From contig JAKSZU010000002.1 of assembly GCA_026018925.1 (NCBI GenBank), forward strand, positions 51,201,337-51,265,336: a DNA stretch of 64,000 nt, read 5' to 3'. Made by a program: the position numbers and the translations under genes. Below, in pieces: positions 1 to 10,786 of the stretch. Position 1 is the stretch's first letter, and every line of letters starts with the position of its first letter. The notes beneath the pieces were generated by a model. It ran no database searches and was not told where the DNA came from. It saw nothing but the letters and a program-made list of their open reading frames with translations. The DNA is from Tupaia tana (Eukaryota > Chordata > Mammalia > Scandentia > Tupaiidae).

Positions 1-658
1 GAGATGATGGCAGTCTTTCTGGAAAGTGGCTTGAAAAGAGTGTTACCTACCACGTCCTGGTGAGTTGCAGTGAGGAGCGGTTAGCAGCGTGCCTGGCCCT
101 CAGGTCTGCTCTGAGCCTCTCGGTGGAACTGCCAGCTGGGACCGACTGGTGTGAGCAACTTATTGCTGCAAATGTAAATGTACAAGGTAACTGTGTTCAT
201 CACAAGCTGTGTGGAAATTGACACGTAGGTGTTGTGACAGGGAAGAGAGGCCTGATGTTCAAGTCGGAGGATCGCATCATTAAGCCTAGACCAAAGGGCT
301 AGACCAGGTGCTTCTGGAAAACGTGGGAACTGTGCCTTCTAAGAGAGAAGTTGGGCACGAATCCCTCAAATAGCTGCCTGTCCCCAAACAGCAAGCTAGA
401 CATGGTGCAGGGAGGCTTCTGTTGGTACTACCTGCAGGACACGGAGTCTACAATAATTGTGTCATAACAATCACTGACAAGTTTATTATTTTGTCTTTTA
501 ACCCTTTCTAATGCATTGCCCCAAATTTTGGTTTTTGGAAATATGCTGTGACCAAGGAGGCCTAAGAGTGATCAGCTAAGTGAGTGCTTTTTACAATATG
601 GGTTATGAAATCAACTTAGTAGGATATGACCATAATCTTTTAAAAATGTCGTAAAGAT

Positions 659-908
659 GGGACCAGCAAATGGCATGATACGGGACTCTTCTGTAGTTGA
701 CTGTGGCTCGAGTCCCGGACCCAGCAGCTTAAAACTCACACTGGGCACATGTGTGTGCGTGCTCAAAATTCTGAGAGGAGAACAGAGGAGAAGGGATTGC
801 GGAGTGGCTATCCCCCTTAAGGAGAGGTGGGGGTGATTTCTTGCTTTATGTTTCTCTGTCTTGCCAGCGAGCACATGCACCCTGTATAGAAATCTCTTTC
901 AAAAAGAG
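659..908 (+). mobile_element. SINE-L copy, diverged
   Basis: GGGACCAGCA head, B-box-like GGCTCGAGTCC and terminal CCCTGTATAG-AAATCTC with a short A/G tail. The A box has decayed. Confidence 0.85.
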
Positions 909-939
909 AGAAAGAATGGGCGGGGGTTGTAGTAAAGAA

Positions 940-1225
940 GGGGTCAGTAGATGATATAGTGGTTACATCACTGGACTCCCATGTGACTGACTGCAGTTCG
1001 AGTCCTGGACCCAGTAGCTTAAAACTCATGCCAGGCATGTCTGGGAGAGGAATAGAAGAGAAGAGATTGCAGTATGGCCATCTCCCCAGAGGGTTACTTC
1101 TCTCTCTCCCCCCTTCCCCCTCCATCCCCCCCTCCGCCTTCACCCCCCTCTCTCTCCCATCTCTCTCTCCCCAGCAAGTGAGCGCATATACCCTAAGGTA
1201 AAAATCACTACTGAAGGGGGGAAAA
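940..1225 (+). mobile_element. SINE-L copy with expanded C/T-rich segment
   Basis: Head GGGTCAGTAGATG, B box AGTTCGAGTCC and CCCTAAGGTAAAAATC end. The CT-rich part (1098-1175) has expanded to about 80 bp of C/T runs. Confidence 0.82.
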
Positions 1226-2503
1226 TGTAGTAAAGGAAAACAATTAGAATGTGTTATGTTGGAAGGGTAAATAATCTGTGAAACTTGTTTGTTATTTGTA
1301 TGTAATTTCTGTGTATATGTGTACAGAAGTCATGACAAACATGTATTACTGTAGATCACAAAGTTTGAATATCATACATCCAAATCGTTAGGAAAGCAGC
1401 CTCTGCTGCCCTTTGAAGCACAAGTTTCAAAATGTAATCCCCAGTGTAATCACTCCTTATGTATTTGCCATATTGACTTTGAAACTTCAGACTGTCGTTC
1501 TCTTATCAGTAGCTCCTTGGCCATTCTTATCTTGTCTAACCCAATTTAGAATTAACATGGTCCAAGTGCAGTGTAGATGAACTAATTACAGACTAGGCCT
1601 CAAGAAAAGTAATGTGGTCTTGACATTAGATTAAAAAAAAAAAAAAAAAAAAAAACTTTTACTGAAGCCACCAAATCCGACCAAAGCCTGAGACAGGAAG
1701 GGACTGTGAAGTGCTTGGGCCACACCGCTTCAGCGCTAAGCAGTTTGGGAAAGACGGAACAAAACAAGCAGTCACTTTCAAGCAGAAGCTTAGTGCTCAG
1801 AAAGTCTGGAGAAGAGGACACAGAAAAGATGACCTTGGAATCGGAAATCACTCAGAGTCTAACCGTCTTCTGGTCGGAAGCACAGATGGAAGGCCAAGCA
1901 GGCAGCCGGCACCCTCCTGTGCAGTCTGCGTTCTCCTCCCCTCCCTGGTTATCTCGTGGGTGGGGAGGTCCGGGTTTGCTTACAGGGTCTCCATGGAGGC
2001 CTTGCTGAAGTGTTTGTGTCTGCCTGGAACTTATCTTGGAGCTGCATAGCTGTCCAGTTGGTGGTGAGGAGGGGAAGGTACGAACTGGGATTCTAGACTC
2101 CCTTATCTTATTCTGGGTGGTGACACTGTACCCACAGTGCCAAAGTACACACTGAGCGCACATAAACATTCAGTGTAGAAAATCTGTAAACAGACGAATG
2201 AAGCATTTTAAGCTGGCCCTATGAAAAAACCGTTTGCAACTTAAATAATTGGCAATATTTGTGGTCATTTTAGGACTTAGTGGCTACCTTTGAAGTCGGC
2301 CTCAGGCCGCAGACCTAGGAAGTGGCCGAGCCAGTCTTTGGCCTAGAGGGCAGTGCAGGATCCTGAAGTCTGCCCCGGGCGGGGAGGCCCAATATAAACA
2401 AGTGAAAGTGCATGGAAGCTGGGCCACTTATCTCCCCACCTGGGTCAGATACACTTAGTGTTCACAGAATTCAGGGTGCCCTTGGATTAAGAATCCAGTT
2501 AAA
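1226..2503. other. Unassigned sequence, probably ARMC2 intron
   Basis: No recognised gene or repeat family apart from a 21-base A-run at about 1633-1653 and a moderately GC-rich patch at 2290-2390. The small open frames on both strands show no family match. Confidence 0.4.
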
Positions 2504-2761
2504 GGGATCAACAGTTGGCATCATGGCTATGTCGCTGGACTCCCATGTAGTCGACCACGGTTCGAGCCCCAGACCTGGTGGCCTAAACTCATGCGGGGTG
2601 CCCAAGATCCTGAAAGGAGAGTGGAGGAGAAGGGATTGCAGCATGGCCATCCTCCCTGGGTGGTGATTTCGCACTTTCTGTCTCTCTGTCTCTCTCTGTC
2701 TCTCTGGCGAGCGCACACACCCTATAGCAAAAACCTCACCAAAAAAAAAAAAAAAAAAAAG
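2504..2761 (+). mobile_element. SINE-L copy with TSD
   Basis: Head GGGATCAACAG, B box GGTTCGAGCCC and an 18-20 base A-tail. AGTTAAA repeats flank it at about 2497-2503 and 2763-2769. Confidence 0.9.
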
Positions 2762-2989
2762 AAGTTAAAATTGTTATTTAGCATTTTGTTTTACAAGTGC
2801 TTTTCTCCGTTGTCTATGGACTCATTTGGGATTCTAACGCTTGTTGGGATTCTGAGTTCCCTGGTTACCACAGTTCTTGGAGAGACTGGGGATGCAGTTG
2901 TTTTCTTAAAGAAGTATATCCTGACTACTTTGAAGCCAGCAAAGTTCTGATTTTTCAGTCAAGTTTAAGGGTCAAGTGTCAAGTTTCCA

Positions 2990-3209
2990 GCCAGCTCGTG
3001 ACATGGTGGTTAAGGTGGCTGGTTCCCACATGGCCTACTGTGTGGTTCAAATCTCAGACCCAGCTCCGGGTACATGTGCACGTGTGCCCATAAATTCCAA
3101 GAGGAGAGTGGAGGAGAACTGCAGTGTGGCCATCACCCCAGGGGTGTTTTCTTTTTTCTCTTTTTGAAGAGCGTGTGTCCTATAGCATAAAACAATAACA
3201 ACAAAAACA
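2990..3209 (+). mobile_element. SINE-O copy
   Basis: ACATGGTGGTTAAGGTGGCTGG head region, B-box-like GGTTCAAATCTC, CCTATAGCAT end with an AACAATAACAACAAAAA tail. Confidence 0.75.
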
Positions 3210-3403
3210 GGCTCAAGTTCAACTCGGCTGCTTTCCCAGATTTTCTGACTGATTTAATATGTCAACCATTGAAGTAATTAACTTTTCTAATGTACATGTA
3301 AGGAAGTAACTTACTGATACTTTGGTTTCTGGAAAATTGTGATCTGACTTGTGGATGAAAGCTTACATATAAAAAATTAAGAGATTCTTGAAATAAGGAT
3401 GCA

Positions 3404-3602
3404 GGGCTGGCACGTAGCGTGGTGGTTAAGGGTGCTGAACTCCCAAATAGCTGACTGTGGTTTGAGTCCCGGACCTGGCGACTTGCTTTCTCGCTTCCCT
3501 CTCTCTCACTCTCTCTCACTCTGTCCCTCTCTGGTCAAAATTTAAAATAAATAAGTACGTGAATAAATAAAGTTAAATAAAATAATTCTTAAAAGAAATA
3601 AA
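3404..3602 (+). mobile_element. SINE-S copy
   Basis: GGGCTGGCACGTAGCGTGG head, B box GGTTTGAGTCC, CT-rich body, then CTCTGGTCAAA and an AAATAAAATAATTCTT tail. Confidence 0.85.
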
Positions 3603-3647
3603 GGCCCAAGTCACTGTAGGATTAATTTTTAGAAAAGTATTACCTTT

Positions 3648-3895
3648 GGGACAAGCAGATGGTATAATGGTTAAATCATTGGGTTCCCATGTAGCCTACC
3701 AAGATTTGAGTCGCGGACCCAGCAGCTTAAAACTCAGGCCGGGCACATGAATGTGTGTGCCCAAGATCCTGAGAGGAGAAAGGATTGTGGCATGGCCATC
3801 CCCCCTGGGGGGGCGTGATTTCTCACACTGTCTCTCTGACTCTTGCTGTCTCTTCAGTGAGCACACATGCACTATAGCAAAAATCTCTTAAAAAT
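3648..3895 (+). mobile_element. SINE-L copy with 10-bp TSD
   Basis: TATTACCTTT occurs at 3638-3647 and 3896-3905, exactly bounding the element. The B box is decayed (GATTTGAGTCG). Confidence 0.92.
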
Positions 3896-3950
3896 TATTA
3901 CCTTTAGAAATTAAGAGATTAAAATAAAATATACTTAATTAAAAATATTT

Positions 3951-4198
3951 GGGGACCAGTGGATGGTGTAATGGTTACGTTGCTGGACTCCCATATGGGC
4001 AACTGCAGTTTGAGACCCAGACTGAGCAGCTTGAAACTCAGGCTGGGTGTGTGCATGCCCAAAATCCCAAGAGGAGAATGGAGGAGAAGGGATTATGATG
4101 TGGCCATATCCCCAGGGGATGATTTCTCACTTTCTGTCTGTTTGTCTCTGGTAAGCACACATGCCCTATAGCAAAAATATCTCTCTCAAAAAAAAAAT
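3951..4198 (+). mobile_element. SINE-L copy, tail passing into AT microsatellite
   Basis: GGGGACCAGTGG head and CCCTATAGCAAAAATATCTC end. The A-tail runs into an ATATAC/TATATG tract at about 4190-4265. Confidence 0.88.
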
Positions 4199-4270
4199 AT
4201 ATATACATATACATAAAAAATATATATACATATATGTATACAAATTTATATACATATATATAAATTTGTA
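4190..4270. repeat. AT-rich microsatellite
   Basis: Repeated TATATACATA-type units, grown from the tail of the SINE just before it. Confidence 0.8.
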
Positions 4271-4364
4271 AAGAACCAAAGGCAGATAAGAATTTCTCCT
4301 GTAAAAATGTCTTCTAACCCCAACTCATTTCTTCTGTCATGTTCGTATTAAAGATCCAGGATGT

Positions 4365-4631
4365 TGGGCCAGCAGGTGGCATGGTGGCTAATGCACTGAT
4401 CTCACATGGCTGACTTTCACTGTTCAAGTCCTAGACCTGGCAGCATGAAAACCACATCAGCCATGTGTGTGCGTGCCCAAAATCCCAAGAGGAGGGGAGA
4501 ATGGAGGAGAAGAGATTGCAGCATGGCTATCCCCCTGGAAGTGTTTTCTTACTTTCCTCCTCTCTCTGTTTTGTCTCTCTCCTGCGAGCACATATGCCCT
4601 ATGGTTAAAAAAAAAATTTGGGAAAAAAAAA
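4365..4631 (+). mobile_element. SINE-L/O copy
   Basis: GGGCCAGCAGGTGGCATGG head, B-box-like TGTTCAAGTCC and CCCTATGGTTAAAAA end. Confidence 0.82.
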
Positions 4632-4674
4632 TCCAGTATAATTTTAACCTGTGTCATCAAAAACAAAATTTCAT

Positions 4675-5005
4675 GGGACCAGCAGTTGGTGTAATGACTA
4701 TGTGAACTCCCGTATAGTCAACCATCGTTCGAGTCTTGGACCTGATGACTTAAACTCATGCCAGGCACATGTGCATACATGCCCAAGATCCAAGAGGAGG
4801 ACGGCACATGTGCATACATGCCCAAGATCCAAGAGGAGGATGGCACATGTGCATACATGCCCAAGATCCAAGAGGAAGGGATTGCGGTGTGGCCATCCCC
4901 GCAGGGGGTGATTTCTTGTTTTCTTTCTGTCTCTGGTAAGCGCACATGCCCTATAGCAAAAACCTCTAAAAACAAAAAACAAAAACAAAAACAAAACAAA
5001 AATCT
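4675..5005 (+). mobile_element. SINE-L copy with internal 39-bp triplication and 9-bp TSD
   Basis: Bounded by AAATTTCAT at 4666-4674 and 5006-5014. The segment following the B box is repeated about 2.9 times (units from 4764, 4803 and 4842; 39 bp each). Otherwise it has the standard layout with a CCCTATAGCAAAAACCTC end. Confidence 0.92.
4764..4878. repeat. 39-bp tandem repeat, about three units, inside a SINE
   Basis: Units start GGCACATGTGCATACATGCC and are nearly identical (one C/T change at the unit end), implying recent slippage or unequal exchange. Confidence 0.95.
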
Positions 5006-5069
5006 AAATTTCATTTAATAGGACTACATTTCCAAATAATTGCTGTAATTTTAATTTTTTTTGATACAG

Positions 5070-5227
5070 ATGAAGAACTAGCACTGGATGGCAGTTTTGA
5101 CCAAGATCTAAAAAACTACCACAAACTCCACTGGGAAACAGAATTCAAACCTGTGGCACAGCAACTTCTAAACCGAATTCAGAGCCATCACACCTTCCTG
5201 GAACCCTTGCCCTTCCCCTCTTTCTAA
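5070..5227 (+). CDS. ARMC2: ARMC2 terminal coding exon (armadillo repeat containing 2), C-terminal 52 residues
   Basis: An acceptor (TTTTTTTTGATACAG) ends at 5069. The exon opens with the last two bases of a split codon (AT, giving Asp if the previous exon ends in G), then stays open to TAA at 5225-5227. The peptide begins EELALDGSFDQ, has the segment HWETEFKPVAQQLLNRIQ in the middle and ends HHTFLEPLPFPSF. I recognise this as the ARMC2 C-terminus from memory of the human protein. It lies downstream of the armadillo repeats. ARMC2 is an armadillo-repeat protein needed for sperm axoneme assembly and ciliary transport. Gene order supports the call, because in human ARMC2 lies on the opposite strand just beyond the 3' end of SESN1, as here. 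All earlier exons lie outside the window or could not be recognised. A SINE-L ends only 64 bp before the exon. Confidence 0.78.
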
Positions 5228-5956
5228 CATGGTGCATTCACTACAGCGACAGCAGCCAGGTCTCCCTCATAATTAAGCAGTGGTAACAGACATGAATTTT
5301 TTCTTTTCAGTATTGAAGTATCGAAAGCTTTTCAAGTACTGATTTTAGTGAGTAGCCTAAGCATTTCCTCTTGTTAGGTGTTATGCAGAAATGCATATGC
5401 ATGTTATATTTCCTGCTATGAGAAACATAAGATGAAAATATATGCATTTTTAAAGTAAATGACTTTTCTATATTAAATAATTTAGTTCTAGTCTTAAAAT
5501 TCTGATTTAATAATTTTGGAATTTAAGTGCTCATCAGTTTATTAGTTAAATGCACTGTGCAGTGAAGACTGTTAGCTTTTGTACAGAATGAGACTATTAG
5601 ATTTCATACGTAAGTCAACAGGAATGGAACACAGTACTTTGAAAATAGCTGCACTAATTCTTACTACATCTAGTAATACATTTCCTGATTAGATACTAGT
5701 AATTTTCTGGTCCTCATACTAGGAGAAGAAAGGGAAAAAAAAAAAAACACACACACACACACACACAAAAAAATATTAAGAGAAAACTCCTTTAGGAGTC
5801 ATCTACTCCTAAAGGTCATCTACTCTTTATTAAATAAGTAAAATAGATTCAAAAGGGAATGTTTTACCTTTTCCTTTGAAGTGAAACGACTGAACCAGGC
5901 AATCTTTCTAATTGTTACTGTCTGTTCCTCGACAAGAGGCATTGGAAAGTATCAGA
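5228..5956 (+). other. ARMC2 3' UTR and downstream sequence
   Basis: AT-rich non-coding sequence follows the ARMC2 stop. The first variant poly(A) signal is ATTAAA at 5472-5477, so the transcript may end near 5490-5500, but no cleavage site can be proved. A short CA repeat lies at 5747-5766, beside an A-run. No open frame of interest. Confidence 0.45.
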
Positions 5957-6170
5957 AAGATGGCAGGCTTCAGTGCGGCAGACCTCAGTTTGAATCCTAG
6001 CTCTCCCCTGCTAGCTGTGTGGGCTTTGGGCAAGTAATTTAATTTCTTGAACTTGAACTATAAAATGGGAATACTATTTATTATAGTGTAGTTTAGAAAA
6101 ACCTATAGATGAGCAGATTATCCGGTTTGCTATGTAGTAAGTACTCAGTAAGTTATAGCATGACGATGGC
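5957..6170 (+). mobile_element. MIR SINE
   Basis: Contains the MIR hallmarks AGTTTGAATCCTAGCTCT, CTAGCTGTGTGGGCTTTGGG, CAAGTAATTTAATTTCTTGA and AAAATGGGAATA, in plus orientation. Confidence 0.85.
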
Positions 6171-6541
6171 AAAATCTTTCATTGTAGGATAAGGTTGGCC
6201 TTTGAATGATAAAAAACAAAAATAGAGATTACTATTGTTACTCTGTACTAGTGAAACAGAATATATGGAAATAAATGCAAATTTACTATTCTGCTTTGAG
6301 TAAAGCTGTTATTAACTGTTCATCTTCCTCTACAAAAAAACTAAGATTCACAGGATAAGGACAGGCATCCCAGACTGGATGGGCTCTCAAAGCCTGTTAG
6401 AGAAAACCTACATTTCCAGGAACAAATAAGACTTTCTAAAGGTAGTGCTAGTTGAGGGCTCATCCCTGGTTAGGGCTCAGCAAAATCTTCTAGGGACACT
6501 CAGTTTATTATAGTCCACAATCTGTATTATGTTAATAGATT

Positions 6542-7203
6542 TGTTACCAGGGAGACTCATCCCTTGGGGTGTCCACCCGAAAGGTGGCAGGTCTTGACTT
6601 GATGCAGGAAAGAATTTGAGAACAAGCTTTTTAGAGAAAGCAAAAGCACATATTTATTAAGGAAAGTGTACAAAGCACATTACTCCATAGGTGGAGCAGC
6701 CCTTTTAGGGGAGATGGGTGAGCAGTTCAGTTCCCTCCTCATGTGGACAGGATCAGAGAGCAAGCCTGGGACGAGTTCCTGCTGCCCACTGCTGCTCCAG
6801 CTGCAAGCCTTCAGAGGAAGGAGAAAACTTACCTGGAAGGTGAGGTAGAAGGGCTACCCAATAGGCAGGGTGGCCTCTGACTTCAGTGGACTTCTGGCTT
6901 CTTACATAGCTTGGCTTAATGCCTGGCCAGGTAATGGATGGGATGGTTTATTCATGACTTCGCTGGGAAAGGGATGGTGGTCTTCCTTGAACCATGGTCT
7001 CTCCCATTTTCTGGCCCTATATGGAAGTTTGTCATAGTCATGGTAATTGAAAGCTGTCCATGGAGTGGATGGATATGTCATTTAACATACTAATGAAGTA
7101 AAATGAGGATATAATGAGTTTGAAGGTCAGGTAGTGATCATTTCAGATGCCGTCTTGCTTCCAACTGTTCAAGCTGATCTCTTAGTCCCCTCCTATCCTA
7201 TCA
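6542..7203 (-). mobile_element. Possible solo LTR of an endogenous retrovirus
   Basis: A 660-bp tract with TG/CA ends (TGTTACCAGG at 6542 and CCTATCCTATCA to 7203) and a minus-strand AATAAA in mid-element (about 6653-6658, just after the T/A-rich block), as in an LTR read on the minus strand. No internal retroviral genes adjoin it and no clear target duplication was found. The family is not identified, and it could be another medium-reiteration repeat. Confidence 0.35.
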
Positions 7204-7497
7204 GGTATTATTATTTTATTGTAGGTGTTGGAATGTCTCTTCCTTCTCCAGAAAATCAGTTTAAGTCTGATGGGCTAATCTCTCCAAAACATTTAAGGAT
7301 ATAAATCTGTATTTTATACACAACAATCTATATATTGTACCTTGTGGGAAAAATCAAACTCTATTTATAGCTAATATAATAAACCTATGGTGAGGAAATT
7401 ACATCTACTCTCCATACTGAACCCCTCTCCTTCAGACTCATGTGCAAGCTGGACCATTTGGAACTGTCTCCTTGCCTTAGAAAAATATGTATTTTTA

Positions 7498-7768
7498 GGG
7501 ATCAGCAGATGGTGTAATGGTTACATTGCTGGACTCCCACATGGCCAACTGTGATTTGAATCTCATACCTCATGGCTTGAAACTCACACCGGGCACATGT
7601 ACATGCATGCCCAAAATCCTTGGACAATAGAAGAGAAGGGATTGCAGCATGACCATCCCACCTAGAAGGTGATTTCTCACTTTTTGTCTCTCTGTCTCTC
7701 TCTCTGTCTCTCTGTCTCCAGTGAGCACACACACCATATAGCAAAAATCTCTCTGAAAAAAAAATTCA
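7498..7768 (+). mobile_element. SINE-L copy
   Basis: GGGATCAGCAGATGGTGTAATGG (A box intact), decayed B box, CACCATATAGCAAAAATCTC end. It abuts the 3' end of the big L1. Confidence 0.88.
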
Positions 7769-8285
7769 AAAACATAAAATTTACCATCTTAACCATTTTT
7801 AACTGTACAGTTCAGTTGTGTGCAGTATGTTCACTGTGTTCTGAACTTCAGAACTTTTAGAACTTTCTGACCTCTAGAATTTTTCATCTTGTAAACTCCA
7901 TCCCCATTAAACAACAACTCCCCCTTTCCTCTTCCTCCTTGCCTCCGGCAACCATAATTCTACTTTGTTTCTATGAATTTGACTACTTTAGATATCACAT
8001 ATAAGTGGAACTGTATAGTATTTGTCTTTCTGTGACCAGCTTATCTCACCTAGCATAATGTCATCAAGTTCACTTGTGTTGTAGCATGTGACAAGATTTC
8101 CTTTTCAAGGCTGGATAATTTGTCATTGTATATATGTACACATTTTGTTTATCCATTCATCTGTCAATGGACATTGGAGTTGCTTCCGTATCATGGATAC
8201 TAGGAATAACACTGCTATGAAGATGGGTGTGCAAATATCTCTTTGATACCTTTATTTCAGTACTTTTGTACATATACCCAGACGT

Positions 8286-8583
8286 GGTGTCTTAGTTTCA
8301 GCTGTGAACACAAAAATACCATAGTTTGGGTGCTTAACTAACAAAAGTTTATTCCTCATTCATTTCCTAGTGAAGGCCCTCTTCCTGGTTTGCAGAGGAT
8401 ATTTTTCTGCTATATCTTCATGTGGTGGAGAGAGAAACAATCATTTCTCTTGTGCCCCTTCTTATAAGGGCACTACTCCTATTCATGTCATTCTACCCTC
8501 ATGACCTAATAATCTCCCAGAGGCCACATAGGGCTTTAGCATATGAATTTGGGGGAATACATAAACATCAAGTCCATAGCAAG
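8286..8583. mobile_element. Medium-reiteration repeat, first copy, inserted in the L1
   Basis: Runs from GTGTCTTAGTTTCAGCTGTG to AACATCAAGTCCATAGCA, with internal TTATAAGGGCACTACTCC and CCTCATGACCTAAT. It is a repeat type common in mammalian genomes, and I do not assign a family name. A second copy lies at about 9693-10027. Confidence 0.6.
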
Positions 8584-8824
8584 TAGAATTGATCATAGGG
8601 CAATTCTATTTTTAATATTTTAGAAAGCTCCATAATGTTTCCCATAGCAGCAATACCATTTTACATTCCCACCAACAGTATACAAGCCTTCCAAATTCTC
8701 CACATCCTAGTCAATACTAATTATTTTTGTTTTTGTTAGTAGCCATCCTAATGTATGTAAAGCAATATCTCAATGTGTTATCATTTTGTCCTTATAATTA
8801 GTCATTAGTCATGTTGAGCATCTT

Positions 8825-8972
8825 TTTTGTTTGCTTTTTAAGACAGGGTATTACTGTTACAGTCGTCCTGCTTCAGTCTCCCAAGTAAGCATGCTACCAT
8901 GCCTGACTTTTAGGGTAGGCCAGGAATTGAACTTGGGCCTCCCCTGTGGCTCAATAGCTCATGCCTATTGAG
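8825..8972 (-). mobile_element. Composite tRNA-7SL SINE fragment (Tu III-like)
   Basis: On the minus strand a tRNA-like head with B box AAGTTCAATTCC is followed by an Alu/B1-like body (GTCAGGCATGGTAGCATGC, CTTGGGAGACTGAAGCAGGA, ACCCTGTCTT). It is inserted in the L1. The same head-to-body order recurs at 26709-26890. Confidence 0.65.
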
Positions 8973-9692
8973 CATCTTTTCATATTTTTTTGTTTCACAA
9001 CTTTTTGTTTGTTGGCCATTTGTATATCATCTGCCTTCGGAGAAATGTCTTTTGCCTGTGCTTTTGATGTCCTATTCAAGAAATCATCGCCAAATCCAAT
9101 GTCGTGAAGCTTTCCGCCTGTGTTTTCATCTAGGAGTTTTATGTCTTAAGTTTCGATAATTATTTTGCATGTAATATAAGATTAAGATCTTTTTTCATCC
9201 TTTTGCATGTGGATATCTAGTTTCCCCAGTACCATTTATTGAAAAGACTGTCCTTTTCCCACTCAGTAGTCTTGGAACCTTTGTCAAAGATCACTTGACT
9301 ATATGAAGGTTTATTTCTGGGTGCTCTGTTCTTTTCCATTGGTCTATACATTTGTCTTTATGCCAGTGCCACGCTGTATTAATCACTCTTGCCTTGTAAT
9401 ATAATTTGAGATTAGGCAATGTGAGACTTCCAACTTTGTTCTTTTTCAAGATTGTTTTGGCTATTTAGGGTATCTTGAGAATCTATATGAATTTTAGGAT
9501 GGGATTTACTTTTGCAAAAAATGCCATTGGCATTTTGATAGAGATGCATTGAATCTGTAGATTGCTTTGTGTGTAGTACTGACATCTTAATAAGTCTTCC
9601 AATCCAGGGACATGCGATGTCTTTCCATTTATTTATGTCTTTAATTTCTTCTAATGACATTATAATTTTCAGTGTATAAGTCTTTCATCTTG

Positions 9693-10027
9693 TCTTAGTA
9701 CAAGCTGTTAAATCAAAACAACAGACTGGGCAATTTATAGACAACAGAAAATTATTGCTTATAATTCCTGAGGCTGGAAAGTCAAAGATTCAGTGTCTAG
9801 AAGGGTTTCTTCCCTCATGTATGGTGTCCTCTAGCTCTGGCCTCACATAGTAGGGAAGAACATGCTCCCCAAGGCCTCTTTTATTAATATAAGAGCACTA
9901 ATAGCATTCATAAGAATGGAGCTCTCTTGACCTAATCATGCCCAAAGGCCCTACGTCTTAGTATGAAAACATTGAGGATTAGGTTTCAGCACATAATTGG
10001 GAGAGGACACATTCAGACCAGAGCACA
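9693..10027. mobile_element. Medium-reiteration repeat, second copy, inserted in the L1
   Basis: Same family and orientation as 8286-8583: GACTGGGCAATTTATAGACA, AGAGCACTAATAGCATTCAT, TTGACCTAATCATGCCC and ACACATTCAGACCAGAGCA. Confidence 0.6.
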
Positions 10028-10245
10028 TTTTTTTTTGGTTAAGTTTATTTCTAAGTATTCTTTTTTGATGCTACTGCAAATGGAATTATTCTCTTAATTT
10101 CCTCTCTAGATTGCTCATTTTTAGGGTATAGAAATGTAACTGATTTTTGTGTGTTGATTTTGTATCCTGTAACTTTACTGATTTTGTTTGTAAGTTCTAA
10201 CAATGTGAAATCTTTAGAATTTTTTACATATAAGATTAAGTCATC

Positions 10246-10786
10246 GTATCTAGCAGATGGTGTGGTGGTTAAAATGTTGGATCCCCACATGGCTAACCTC
10301 AGTTCAAGTCCCAGACCTGGTGACTTGAAACTCACACCAGGTACATGTGCCCAAAATCCCAGGAGGGGGACCAGCAGATGGCGTAATGGCTATGTCACTG
10401 GACTCCCATGTAGTCAACCATGGTTCGAGTCCTGGATCAGGTGGCTTAAACTCACACTGGGTGCATGTGTGTGTGTGCCCAAGATCCCAATAAGAGAATG
10501 AAAGAGAAGGGATTGTGGCATGGCCATCTGCCTGGGGGGTGATTTCTAGCTTTCTGTCTATCCGTCTCTCTCTGTCTTTCTGGAAAGCACATGTGCCCTA
10601 TAGCAAAAAAAAAACTCTTGAAAAAATGAAATAAAATAAAAACAAAACAACACCACCACCCAGGAGAGTGGAGGAGAAGGGATTGTGGCAGGGACATCTT
10701 CTTGGGAGGGGGGATGATTTCTCACTTTCCTCTGTCTCTCTGGCAAGTACATGTGCCCAATGGCAAAATAAATAATAAATAAAATA
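10246..10786 (+). mobile_element. SINE-L copy split by a second SINE-L; 14-bp TSD
   Basis: AAGATTAAGTCATC at 10232-10245 and 10787-10800 bounds the outer element. Its first half ends at AAATCCCAGGAG (about 10366) and its second half resumes at 10659. Confidence 0.92.
10367..10658 (+). mobile_element. Inner SINE-L inserted in an older SINE-L
   Basis: CCCAGGAG duplicated at 10358-10365 and 10659-10666. Full layout with A box GGCGTAATGG and B box GGTTCGAGTCC, and a long A-rich tail (AAATGAAATAAAATAAAAAC...). Confidence 0.92.

Noticed and set aside
1..186. Possible penultimate ARMC2 exon at the window's left edge
   Set aside because: The frame from position 3 is open and a GTAACT donor after 186 leaves a phase (one base, G) that fits the last exon. 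However, the peptide (ending QLIAANVNVQ) is not one I can match to ARMC2, the acceptor is unclear, and other donors could be read the same way. Aligning human ARMC2 would decide.
4758..5018. Three-fold repeated peptide AYMPKIQEEDGTC
   Set aside because: It is the 39-bp SINE-internal tandem repeat (13 codons) read as protein.
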